From assembly GCA_937890825.1 (NCBI GenBank), contig CALADS010000005.1, forward strand, positions 1-64,000: a DNA stretch of 64,000 nt, written 5' to 3'. The position numbers and the translations under genes were made by a program. Source of the stretch: an uncultured Bacteroides sp. GTDB taxonomy: Bacteria > Bacteroidota > Bacteroidia > Bacteroidales > Bacteroidaceae. This document shows, one piece after another, positions 54,358 through 63,069 of the stretch (position 1 is the first letter of the stretch; each line of letters begins with the position of its first letter). The notes under the pieces were generated by a model. That model made no database searches. It saw nothing but the letters and a program-made list of their open reading frames with translations, and was not told the DNA's origin.

Positions 54358-57300
54358 ATGAGCAGTGTTTTTAGATTATATAAAAGTGGATCGGATACAA
54401 TTGTTGATTGGGGGCAATCCAATCCTTATGGTTCACAAGCTATAGACCAAATACAAGATCCTAATGGTGCGGATGCAAAAAAAGAAATAACATCTATACC
54501 TTCTCCTTTTGCTAGAATGGATTTGATAAAGACTGCTTTTGGGGAAGTAGTTAAAAGCAATAGTCTATATGGGCATACAATTTATCATAAGATGGTATCT
54601 GATTCATTGGATATTGCACAAATCTTCTTTAATTATAATAAGTTAAAGGATAAGGTTAAGATTATTGTTTGGGATGTTTCCAAAGACTTGCAAGCTTTGA
54701 AGAATGATGAAAAGCAGAAGATGGTAGGTGATACGTTGGAGATGTTTATGCAGCAAGACGCTGGTACCTATAATTTTAGTAAGATGAAATGCATCTATAT
54801 ACTACAGTATATTGGTGACAAGAGAAAAACTTCGATGGATATAATCGGAGCAACCTCACCCGCTACGCTGTTTTTCAGTTCTGCTAATGATTTGTCTTAT
54901 CTGTCCAATGAATTTCAATTTGAGCAAGATAAAGTCTTTGATGAAAAGTACGCTTCTTTAGACCAAAGAGAAGGTGCTTTTATCGAATATATGTATGCTT
55001 ACCGAAAAGCCTATCTGCAATTTAGTGTGGATTTCCCTGAAATAGATAAGTATCTGGATTTGGTATATCAGGCATTGAGCGTAGATATGAAAAATCGTAT
55101 AGATGCGATTACTCCTAATTCGATACAGGATTATCCTGATTTGACTATCCAACCTAATTATGTTGAAATCAATGGAATGCGCTGTCATTGCAGGAAGGAA
55201 AATATCCGTATTCAGAGCGGTTTTGAAATAGATTCCAATAGTTGTCACTTAAACAAGATGCCTCTTGTATTACCGGTTGAAGAGGGTAGTATGTATGCAG
55301 ATATTTCTTATGTGTCAGCTCCTTGGGGATGTATGAACAAAGCTCCTTATTTTGATGAAAACAATTTGAATGAACGGACATTGCCTTGTGATGGTGAGAA
55401 GTATCCTTATTTGACTGTCAGTGATTTTTTGGAGGATACTTTGGTGCAGGTTCCCAATGATTATTTCATTGCACATATGGATTCGTTCTATCCTTTCAAT
55501 CAAAGAAATGATGAAATGTGCTATTTGCTTCCGTTGAAGGATGAATTCTTCAGGTATTTCTCTTCCAATGAATTGTTCGAGAGAAGTGTTTCTGGTAAAA
55601 AGATGCTGGAGTTTGAAAGATTGGCTGCTGGCTCTGTAAGAGTTGTATTACGTGTTCCCATCCAACGAAATCGATACGTGGAATATGAACGTACTTATGT
55701 AAATGGTTTGCAAGCTGACGTTAGGCGAAATAAAGGTTGTTTAAAAGAACAAGATTTTGCATTAGGTATATTTCCGTTTGTTAAGTTTAAACAGAGTAAT
55801 GATGCTTTTTATCGTATATCATTAATTAACGATTCTGAAGAAAGTAGTGCATTAAATGTAATTTGTTATAATCAAGGGGCTTCTTTAAATCTTCCTTCAT
55901 CTGTTGTAAGAAACGATAGGAGTAATTTGAAATGTAATATATATATAGTTGAAAAGCAGTTGTTTGATTATTGTAGAATTGATTGTGGACAAGGGGTTTC
56001 CGGTATAATTGTTCCTCATTTTATGGAAGAAAAGGGAACGGATACATTTACATTTGCAATAGATTTTGGAACAACCAACACGCATATAGAATATAGTCAA
56101 AACGGTAAGCCTGCTGTGCCATTTAATATAGAGGTTGATAATCCTTTGATGAAATTATGGGGAAATGTAACACCAGACTTCCGCAATGTTTTAAACTATG
56201 ATTTTTTGCCTGATAATGTTGGAGGAAAAGGGGAGTTTTATTTCCCTATGCGTACAGCACTGAATGAAGCGAAGAATACCAATTGGAATCAAGCTGTATA
56301 TGCTTATGCCAATGCGAACATACCTTTCCCTTTTGAGAAGAAAATCGAATACCCCTATAATAGGATTATAACAGATTTGAAGTGGTCGAATGATGCTGAT
56401 AACATAAAAAAAATACAATGTTATATTGAGTCTATCATGTGGCTGTTGCGTTGCAAGGTACTTTCTTGTTATGGAAACTTACATCAAACAAAAATCGTAT
56501 GGTTTTATCCGATTAGTATGACACCGGCCAGATTTAATAACTTCAATCAGGAATGGCAAAATGCCTATAGCAAATATTTTGGTACAAATTTGGCTAATAT
56601 TGTTCCGTTTACAGAGTCGGTCGCACCTTATGAATATTATAAAGGCAGTGTTAATAATGCCAATAATATGGTAACTATTGACATAGGTGGAGGTACATCC
56701 GATGTTGTCATAGCTAGTAATGGGGGCGTAGATTGTATTTCGTCTTTTCGTTTTGCCGCTAATTCTCTTTTTGGTGATGCTTATGCACAACAAGGAGGAG
56801 GCTCAATTAATAGTCTTTTGACTTGCTATAAGCCTGCGATAAAAAAGATTTTAGATGATAATCAGCTTGTAGAGTTAAGTAAAATATGTGACAGCCATTT
56901 TGAAGACCGCATTTCCTGTAATATTGCATCATTCTTTTTCTCTTTAAAAGAGAATAAAGAGGTAATAGGAAAAGGGGTAAATAGTCATTTGGACTTTAAT
57001 AAGATGTTGCAAAATGATAATGATTTTAAGATTGTCTTTCTTTTGTTTTATTCGGCATTGGTATATCACGTGGCAATGATGATGAAGTCAAAGGGAAAAG
57101 AAATGCCTCGTCATATTTGCTTTAGTGGAAATGGCTCAAAAGTAATAAAGATATTGACCACTAGTAACGAAACATTAGAGGAGTATACTAAATTATTGTT
57201 TGAGAAAGTCTATGGGGAAAAGTACCCTTTTGATGGACTTACCATTCTTCAGAATGAACGAAATCCCAAAGAAGTAACTTGTAAAGGGGGAATCTCAAGT

Positions 57301-57696
57301 ATGAATTCTCAGAGTTACAATCAAATAGCTCGGACTAAAATAGTACTGAAAAGTATGAAAGATGATAATAATCCTTTTGTATCAACAGAAATCTATGCGG
57401 ATATAGATGATAATTACATTAAGAAAAGTTTGAAATCAGTTGAAGGTTTTTTGGATATGATTTTTGCGTTATCGAAAGAGTATTCTTTTAAAAACTATTT
57501 TGATGTAAGCGATATGTCCTTTCAGATAGCAAAGACTGAATGTTATAGGGATATGGGCATTTATCTGCAGAACGGATTGGCTGTAAAGAGAACAGAAGTA
57601 TCTGAAAACGACCCTATAGAAGAAACTCTGTTCTTTTATCCTATGAATGGAATGTTGAATGCGCTGATTTCGGCTATTTATGCTAAAAAGAATTAA
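54358..57696 (+). CDS. Large protein with actin/Hsp70-like ATPase domain (system gene 4)
   Basis: 1112 residues, no signal peptide or TM, cytosolic. Residues about 560-1000 carry the three actin-fold signatures: phosphate 1 IDFGTTNTHIEY (about 567), phosphate 2 VTIDIGGGTSDVVIA (about 773) and the adenosine motif ICFSGNGSKVI (about 919). The first 550 residues (SIPSPFARMDLIKTAFGEVV near 44-63, a cysteine-rich YVEINGMRCHCRKENIRI) are unfamiliar. The closest known type I can suggest is the SrfB-like group (PF07520), also large actin-fold proteins. Coupled to gene 3 by a 2-bp gap, so a tubulin-like and an actin-like NTPase are cotranslated. Confidence 0.8.
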   Translation: MSSVFRLYKSGSDTIVDWGQSNPYGSQAIDQIQDPNGADAKKEITSIPSPFARMDLIKTAFGEVVKSNSLYGHTIYHKMVSDSLDIAQIFFNYNKLKDKVKIIVWDVSKDLQALKNDEKQKMVGDTLEMFMQQDAGTYNFSKMKCIYILQYIGDKRKTSMDIIGATSPATLFFSSANDLSYLSNEFQFEQDKVFDEKYASLDQREGAFIEYMYAYRKAYLQFSVDFPEIDKYLDLVYQALSVDMKNRIDAITPNSIQDYPDLTIQPNYVEINGMRCHCRKENIRIQSGFEIDSNSCHLNKMPLVLPVEEGSMYADISYVSAPWGCMNKAPYFDENNLNERTLPCDGEKYPYLTVSDFLEDTLVQVPNDYFIAHMDSFYPFNQRNDEMCYLLPLKDEFFRYFSSNELFERSVSGKKMLEFERLAAGSVRVVLRVPIQRNRYVEYERTYVNGLQADVRRNKGCLKEQDFALGIFPFVKFKQSNDAFYRISLINDSEESSALNVICYNQGASLNLPSSVVRNDRSNLKCNIYIVEKQLFDYCRIDCGQGVSGIIVPHFMEEKGTDTFTFAIDFGTTNTHIEYSQNGKPAVPFNIEVDNPLMKLWGNVTPDFRNVLNYDFLPDNVGGKGEFYFPMRTALNEAKNTNWNQAVYAYANANIPFPFEKKIEYPYNRIITDLKWSNDADNIKKIQCYIESIMWLLRCKVLSCYGNLHQTKIVWFYPISMTPARFNNFNQEWQNAYSKYFGTNLANIVPFTESVAPYEYYKGSVNNANNMVTIDIGGGTSDVVIASNGGVDCISSFRFAANSLFGDAYAQQGGGSINSLLTCYKPAIKKILDDNQLVELSKICDSHFEDRISCNIASFFFSLKENKEVIGKGVNSHLDFNKMLQNDNDFKIVFLLFYSALVYHVAMMMKSKGKEMPRHICFSGNGSKVIKILTTSNETLEEYTKLLFEKVYGEKYPFDGLTILQNERNPKEVTCKGGISSMNSQSYNQIARTKIVLKSMKDDNNPFVSTEIYADIDDNYIKKSLKSVEGFLDMIFALSKEYSFKNYFDVSDMSFQIAKTECYRDMGIYLQNGLAVKRTEVSENDPIEETLFFYPMNGMLNALISAIYAKKN

Positions 57697-57697
57697 G

Positions 57698-58435
57698 ATG
57701 AAACAGTTATATATTTTGCTAATATGCTTGTGCGTATCTTTAAATTTGATTGCGAATCAATTGAATGAAGGTGTTGATAGCGTGAAGAGCGAAAAATGCA
57801 CAGTAAATAAAGATATTAGTGCTGGTGTAGATAAAGAACTGCCTTCTGTAATGTCTAGGTTGTACAAATATGCTTTTTTTACTTCTATATCATTGAATGT
57901 CTGCTTACTATTTGTTTTCTATAAGAAAAATATTAAAATCAATAAATTGAGGAAAAGAATGGAAGATGATAAATGGAAATCTTATAGTAAATTTGATTCT
58001 TCTAGAGAACAAATGTGTAGAGGGAGCAGAAAGGAAATTCCTCAGCAGGAGTGCATTCCAAAAGTGTCACCAGATATTTCTTCAGAACAAAAGAAAATAA
58101 TCATTGAGGAAGATGAAAAACCGATAATCATAGATTTTACTTTAGATAAAGGGAGAGAGTATAAATATTTGACTCCTTCTTATCAAGGTAAATTTACTAG
58201 ATTATTTGATGCACCATCTAGTAAAACACGGTTTAGATGCTGGGTAGATAATGGTATTTGGAAATTTGAGTTTCATGGAGATTTGAAAACAGCCATAGAG
58301 AATTTTAATGCAACATTTGATGAAACCTGTGTGGTGGAAGGTTCTCATAGAGGTGCAACTCAATATCAGACTGAACCTGGAACTTTGGACAAAGAATTGA
58401 ATATAAAAACAAAATCAATCATTCGTTTATACTAA
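57698..58435 (+). CDS. Single-pass membrane protein (system gene 5)
   Basis: 245 residues from the ATG at 57698; a TTG-type start at 57680 would overlap gene 4. Signal-like N-terminus (MKQLYILLICLCVSLNLIA), a short outside segment, a TM helix (about 62-80), a charged linker, and a cytosolic C-terminal domain (IIIDFTLDKGREYKYLTPSYQ, RFRCWVDNGIWKFEFHGDLKTAIENF). No family recognised. Its topology would link the periplasm to the cytosolic NTPases, and it directly precedes the motor pair. Confidence 0.7.
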   Translation: MKQLYILLICLCVSLNLIANQLNEGVDSVKSEKCTVNKDISAGVDKELPSVMSRLYKYAFFTSISLNVCLLFVFYKKNIKINKLRKRMEDDKWKSYSKFDSSREQMCRGSRKEIPQQECIPKVSPDISSEQKKIIIEEDEKPIIIDFTLDKGREYKYLTPSYQGKFTRLFDAPSSKTRFRCWVDNGIWKFEFHGDLKTAIENFNATFDETCVVEGSHRGATQYQTEPGTLDKELNIKTKSIIRLY

Positions 58436-58437
58436 TT

Positions 58438-60000
58438 ATGGGACTTGACAACATTATTATTTGTTTTATCATTTTAGTTATTGTTGCCTTTCAAATATTT
58501 TTTATTTTTAATACATATAATAAAATATCATTATATAAAAATATATTTGTGCAGCGAATTTTTTTAAGATACAATGAGGAATGTCATATTACAGATGGTG
58601 ATTTGCAATGTGATAGTATTCCGATCATATGTAGTGTAACAGGAATATCTTCTACGTTTCAGCAGATAATCGATAATTTGAATGCTTATTTATTGAAAAA
58701 TAGTGGTCAAATAGCAGATTACCATCTGATGAAAGATATAGTAGATAGAAATTGTGGTACTAAAGAGGAAGAAATCAATACTCAAATCCCGTTTCCTCTC
58801 TATTTGGGATTAATGGGAACTATGCTAGGTATTTTGGTTGGAGTTGGTTTTCTTGTTTTTGGTGGTGGATTGACTCAATTATTGGATGCTACGATGGTTG
58901 TTGATTCTGCGGAAAATGGAATTATACAATTGTTGAGCGGGGTAGCTTTAGCAATGATTTCTAGTGTTTTTGGCATTTTTTTTACAACTCTTGCTTCTTA
59001 TCTTCAAAAGTATGCAAAGTGTAAAATGGAACTTCAAAAAAATGAATTTTTGGGATGGATTCAAGAAGAATTGTTACCACAGCTTTCTACAGATATGTCT
59101 AGTGCTTTGGTTCGCATGACTCGACAATTGACTAATTTTAATAAGTCATTTGCGCAAAATACAAAAGAAATGCGCGAAACCTTGTTGATGGTGAATGATG
59201 CTTCGAAATGGCAAGCTCAACTGCTTCAAACGATTGAAAATCTTAAGATTGATCGCATAGCTTCTGCAAACATTGCAGTGTATGACAAGTTACAGAATTG
59301 TACTGAAGAAATAGATAAACTAGGAGTTTATCTTAAAAATACGGAAGGCTATTTAATGCAAGTGCAGCTATTAAACAATAAATTGGGTGAGGCGGATGAA
59401 CGTAATAAGACGATAGAGCGTTTAGGACAATTCTTTGAAAGTGAAATAAACGCAATCAGAGAACGCAAAGCCTTACTGAATGAAAGTGTAAGTGATATAG
59501 ATAATAATTTGCGTAAGGCTATAAGTGAACTCAAAGAATCTGCGAAATTGGAGATTTTACGTTTGAATGAATCCTTTGGTGAGCAAACCAAGCTTTTTAA
59601 AACAGCAATGGTAGAGCAATCACAAGAGATAGCTCGGCAAATGGAAGAATTAAATGCTTCTTATCCTAAAATTGTGCAAGAACGTGAAGAATCTATTGAT
59701 AAGTTAGTTAATAATATGTCCGATGCAATAGATGAATTCAAAAAAATACGGCAGCAGGACGACAGAGATCGTATGGATGAATTGATTTCTTTGGTAGGCA
59801 GGCTTTATGATAAAGTTGGTGAATCTTCGCAACAAAGTATTATGGTTGACTGTCCTGAAGTGAAGGTAAAAGCACAAATGCCCATATCAAGATTTTATAA
59901 AGTTACAGCGCTGGTATGCAGTATATTGATTGCGTTATATTGTTTTGTTGAACTTGTGCACTTAATCCTTGATTTATTAAATGGCTATAATTGGTTATGA
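58438..60000 (+). CDS. MotA/ExbB/ZorA-like channel subunit with long coiled coil (system gene 6)
   Basis: 520 residues. TM1 about 6-24. The MotA/TolQ/ExbB core has TM2 PLYLGLMGTMLGILVGVGFLV (about 120-140) with the GLxGTxxGI motif, and TM3 LLSGVALAMISSVFGIFFTTLASYL (about 165-189). Residues about 200-470 are coiled coil, like the cytosolic tail of Zorya ZorA. Unusually a further TM helix follows at the C-terminus (about 488-513). It would form the pentameric ring of an ion-driven motor with the next gene product, overlapping it by ATGA. Confidence 0.85.
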   Translation: MGLDNIIICFIILVIVAFQIFFIFNTYNKISLYKNIFVQRIFLRYNEECHITDGDLQCDSIPIICSVTGISSTFQQIIDNLNAYLLKNSGQIADYHLMKDIVDRNCGTKEEEINTQIPFPLYLGLMGTMLGILVGVGFLVFGGGLTQLLDATMVVDSAENGIIQLLSGVALAMISSVFGIFFTTLASYLQKYAKCKMELQKNEFLGWIQEELLPQLSTDMSSALVRMTRQLTNFNKSFAQNTKEMRETLLMVNDASKWQAQLLQTIENLKIDRIASANIAVYDKLQNCTEEIDKLGVYLKNTEGYLMQVQLLNNKLGEADERNKTIERLGQFFESEINAIRERKALLNESVSDIDNNLRKAISELKESAKLEILRLNESFGEQTKLFKTAMVEQSQEIARQMEELNASYPKIVQEREESIDKLVNNMSDAIDEFKKIRQQDDRDRMDELISLVGRLYDKVGESSQQSIMVDCPEVKVKAQMPISRFYKVTALVCSILIALYCFVELVHLILDLLNGYNWL

Positions 60001-60650
60001 GAAGCGGCAAGGAATCATTCTTTTGGACTAGTTATTCGGATTTGATGACAAGTCTGTTTTTTATAATGCTTGTTCTGTTTATTCTTATGATGGTATTTCT
60101 GAGAAATTCTATTGTAAAAGCAAGAGAGGCCGAGCTTGCTTCAAAAGCGCAATTAGCCAAAATAAAAGAAATGGAAGAAGCCGTTAATACAATAGATACC
60201 AGGTGGTTTCGTTATGATGCAAATCATAAAAAGCATATATTGCAAATAGCTGTTGCTTTTGAAAAAGGAAGCTCAGATATTAGCAATATTCCTATGCATA
60301 CTTTGGATGATTTATATTCTGCGGGACTTTCTATTACTCAATTTTTAAAAAAAGCTTATGATAAATATCAGGTTAAGTATCTTTTGATTATTGAAGGACA
60401 GGCTTCAAAAGATTTTTATGTGAGAAATTATGAATTAAGTTATGAACGTGCTTTGTCTTTGGTTAAATTTTGGGCTCAAAGAGGGGTGGTCTTTAATTCT
60501 GATTATTGTGAAGTTATTATATCAGGTAGTGGTCAGTCTGGAAGTTTGAGAATGCAGCCAGATGATGCAAATAATGTAGCCAATCAGCGTTTTTTAATTC
60601 ATATAGTGCCAAAACCTGGTATAATAGATGCAAGTAAAAATGAAGAGTAA
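59997..60650 (+). CDS. MotB/ZorB-like motor subunit (system gene 7)
   Basis: 217 residues from the ATG at 59997, which overlaps the gene 6 stop (ATGA); a TTG two codons earlier is unlikely. Short N-terminus, then SYSDLMTSLFFIMLVLFILMMVFL: one TM helix preceded by Asp15, the position of the proton-carrying Asp of MotB/ExbD/ZorB. The periplasmic C-terminus (YLLIIEGQASKDFYVRNYELSYERALSLVKFW...NQRFLIHIV) is an OmpA/MotB-type peptidoglycan-binding domain. It probably anchors the motor to the cell wall. Confidence 0.87.
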   Translation: MRSGKESFFWTSYSDLMTSLFFIMLVLFILMMVFLRNSIVKAREAELASKAQLAKIKEMEEAVNTIDTRWFRYDANHKKHILQIAVAFEKGSSDISNIPMHTLDDLYSAGLSITQFLKKAYDKYQVKYLLIIEGQASKDFYVRNYELSYERALSLVKFWAQRGVVFNSDYCEVIISGSGQSGSLRMQPDDANNVANQRFLIHIVPKPGIIDASKNEE

Positions 60651-61362
60651 TATCTATATATTGTTTTTTTTTATTATTGTATTGTTGAGTTCCTGTAACA
60701 GACGTTCAGGAAGATTGCAATCTGGTAATACTAAATCAAAAATAGAAAGAGAATTTAGGGATTCAGAAAGGACTATCAATTTATCAAGTAGACCGCAGCA
60801 AATAATGTCTGGTAGTCAGATTTTTCAAAAATATAATAATGCTGTTTTTATGGTTTATACGTCTGATGGCTCCAATATTTTTCAAGGATCTGGATTTTTT
60901 GTTTCTTCAACCGGTATAGCGGTTAGTAATTATCATGTATTTAAAGATACATATATAGGACTTGAAGTCTTAAAGTTGCCATCTGGTGATAATTTGCAAA
61001 TAGAGGAAGTGATAGCTAAAGACGAAAAAGATGATTTTATTGTTTTTAAAGTGAGAGCAAAAGAGGATCAGTGCTTTGAATATATTCCTATCTCTTTAAG
61101 AAGTTTATCAGTAGGTGAAACGGTTTATACTATAGGAAGTCCGCGTGGATTAGAAAATACATTTTCTTCGGGAGAAATATCTCAAAAAAGAAACAATAAT
61201 ATTATTCAAATTAATGCTCCTATAGATCATGGTAGTAGTGGAGGTGCATTAATTGATGTGTATGGTGAAGCAATCGGTATAACTTCTGGAGGAAGAGATG
61301 ATTCCGGCGCAAATTTGAATTATGCTATTGATATTAAAGTTGTTAGAGAAATTTTAGAATAG
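60640..61362 (+). CDS. Trypsin-like serine protease lipoprotein (system gene 8)
   Basis: 240 residues from the second ATG (60640), which puts a signal peptide first; the ATG at 60628 is also possible. Lipobox LLSSC gives Cys19. The S1/HtrA-like domain follows with a complete triad: His99 in SNYHVF, Asp132 in DDFIVFK and Ser200 in HGSSGGALID. There is no PDZ domain, unlike DegP. It starts 11 bp inside gene 7. As an envelope-anchored protease at the end of a motor operon it may be the effector or a processing factor. It is the last gene; the next gene is convergent. Confidence 0.85.
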   Translation: MKSNIYILFFFIIVLLSSCNRRSGRLQSGNTKSKIEREFRDSERTINLSSRPQQIMSGSQIFQKYNNAVFMVYTSDGSNIFQGSGFFVSSTGIAVSNYHVFKDTYIGLEVLKLPSGDNLQIEEVIAKDEKDDFIVFKVRAKEDQCFEYIPISLRSLSVGETVYTIGSPRGLENTFSSGEISQKRNNNIIQINAPIDHGSSGGALIDVYGEAIGITSGGRDDSGANLNYAIDIKVVREILE

Positions 61363-61412
61363 TTGTAAAATGTGTTTTAAAAAATTAAACATATAGTAAT
61401 AGATAAGGAAGA

Positions 61413-62969
61413 CTATCGTACCAGCCACTTCCCGATGGTGCGGGTGGCACTATCAAAATTTACGCCGACCTTAACTATCTTTCTGCCGTCTGTCTCGTAG
61501 GGAAGGGCATATTGTTTGCTTTCAATCTGTGCCATAGCCTCTTCTGGTGTTCCGTCGAACTTGAATTCAAAGACATAAATGGCATCCGGCAGTTTCACCA
61601 CAGCATCTGCACGGCCTGTGGCGGTTTTCACTTCGGTTTCCACGTATTGCCCCATCAGACGAAATAGTAAATAGAAGATGGTCTGATAGTGTTTCTCGGT
61701 CTTGTTTTCCAAGTCGTGAGGAATAGAGGCAAAGAAAGAACGGGTACGTTCCAGGCAGCTTTCTATGTCGCCTCGCTGCAGATCTTGAATGAAAGAGACG
61801 GCATAGAATGTGTTTTCACGCGGAAAACGGTGTACGTATCCGGGTAGCAGAGATTCAGTGAAGCCATAGCGCACTTCTCCGTTAGGATAGGCTAGGCGGT
61901 AAAGGCGGAATTCGGGGTCATATCCTTTTATCGTCAGATAGCCGCTTTGATAGAGTACCGGAATGGGGTCGGCTATTTGGTCGGTAGGGGCATCAAATTG
62001 CTCGTCGGTAGCATTGAGCCCATCCAAGATGCGCACATCGAAATCGCTACGTTGCAGAATGTCCAGCAGGAAAGTGGGTGTGCCCGTAGAAAACCAAAAG
62101 TTTTGGTAATCCAAAGCGTTGAGCGCACTGAACAGACTGAACGGATTATAGATGTCCGGACAGTTTTTGCTGAAATGATAACCATCATATCTACGCTTTA
62201 AGTGTGCAGACGCTTCTTCGAAAGTTTCTCCGTTGGCTTTTGCCATGCGTTCGATGTCCTGCTTCAACATAGTAAGAAGTTCCTCTTCCGTGATGCCGCA
62301 GATGGTGCTGAAATCATCGCGCAGGCTGATGTTCTGCAGGTTGTTCAGTTCGCTGAAAATACTTAGTTGGCTGAATTTACTGATACCTGTAAGGAAGAGG
62401 AAGCGTAAGTATTTTCCCAAGCCTTTGAGAGGACTGAAAAATCGACGGAGTTCATTGCGAAGTTGTTGCTGCAAATGTTGATCTGAGTTGCTGTCCAGCA
62501 GGGGAGCATCGTATTCGTCAATGAGGATAACTACCGGTTTGCCTGTCTGTTGGTAGGCTCTAAGTATGATGCCTTGAAAGCGTTCGGCTGCGCTCTGCTC
62601 TCTGTCATCCTTGCCATACATATCTTCCCATCGGTATAGAAAGAGGTTGAGTTGTCCGGTAAGGTCTTTTACATTCAGGTATTTAGTCAGACTGAAATCG
62701 AGGTGCAACACCGGATAGCTTTCCCATGTCTGCTCCAGTTGTTCCATCGCCAACCCCTGAAACAGTTCCTTCTTTCCTTGAAAATAGGCTTCAAGTGTAG
62801 ATACAAGCAGACTCTTGCCAAAGCGTCGGGGGCGGCTGAGGAAATAGACACGGTCTGTGTGTGTCAGCTTATAAATCAATTCAGTCTTGTCTATATACAC
62901 GCAATTGTCGGTGCGCAGTTGTTCGAAATTCTGTATTCCTATCGGAAATCTTCTGTAATCTTCTAGCAT
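61413..62969 (-). CDS. AAA-ATPase_like / PD-(D/E)XK protein
   Basis: 518 residues from the ATG at 62969; an upstream in-frame start would precede the promoter -7 box at 63001-63008. N-terminal AAA-ATPase_like domain (PF09820 type): RRFPIGIQNFEQLRTDNCVYIDKTELIY, Walker A-like SRPRRFGKSLLVSTL and Walker B VVILIDEYDAPLLD. C-terminal DUF1703-type nuclease domain: GRADAVVKLPDAIYVFEFKFDGT holds the D...E-x-K of PD-(D/E)XK enzymes. Large paralogous families of these occur in Bacteroides, and their role is unproven (defence or mobile-DNA-related). It is convergent with the preceding operon. Confidence 0.85.
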   Translation of the reverse strand: MLEDYRRFPIGIQNFEQLRTDNCVYIDKTELIYKLTHTDRVYFLSRPRRFGKSLLVSTLEAYFQGKKELFQGLAMEQLEQTWESYPVLHLDFSLTKYLNVKDLTGQLNLFLYRWEDMYGKDDREQSAAERFQGIILRAYQQTGKPVVILIDEYDAPLLDSNSDQHLQQQLRNELRRFFSPLKGLGKYLRFLFLTGISKFSQLSIFSELNNLQNISLRDDFSTICGITEEELLTMLKQDIERMAKANGETFEEASAHLKRRYDGYHFSKNCPDIYNPFSLFSALNALDYQNFWFSTGTPTFLLDILQRSDFDVRILDGLNATDEQFDAPTDQIADPIPVLYQSGYLTIKGYDPEFRLYRLAYPNGEVRYGFTESLLPGYVHRFPRENTFYAVSFIQDLQRGDIESCLERTRSFFASIPHDLENKTEKHYQTIFYLLFRLMGQYVETEVKTATGRADAVVKLPDAIYVFEFKFDGTPEEAMAQIESKQYALPYETDGRKIVKVGVNFDSATRTIGKWLVR

Positions 62970-63000
62970 GGCAGTGGTGCTTATTGGGTACTTACTATGG

Positions 63001-63008
63001 CAAAGATA
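63001..63008 (-). promoter_or_regulatory. -7 box upstream of the AAA-ATPase/nuclease gene
   Basis: TATCTTTG on the minus strand, 32 bp before the ATG at 62969. It lies inside the longer open frame and so decides in favour of the shorter start. Confidence 0.6.
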
Positions 63009-63040
63009 AATAATATAAGTGTTTTCTGAAAAATAAATCT

Positions 63041-63048
63041 TATATTTG
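63041..63048 (+). promoter_or_regulatory. -7 box upstream of pepD
   Basis: TATATTTG matches TAnnTTTG, 22 bp before the pepD ATG. No clear -33 TTTG. Confidence 0.5.
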
Positions 63049-63069
63049 CGAAAACTAATTTTTAGCATT

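Noticed and set aside
51199..61362. Calling the operon a Zorya system
   Set aside because: Only the motor pair resembles Zorya. ZorC, ZorD and ZorE are absent and the other six genes have no Zorya counterpart.
62970..63068. Longer N-terminus of the AAA-ATPase/nuclease
   Set aside because: The promoter -7 box lies inside it and the extra residues have no family similarity; the ATG at 62969 is preferred.
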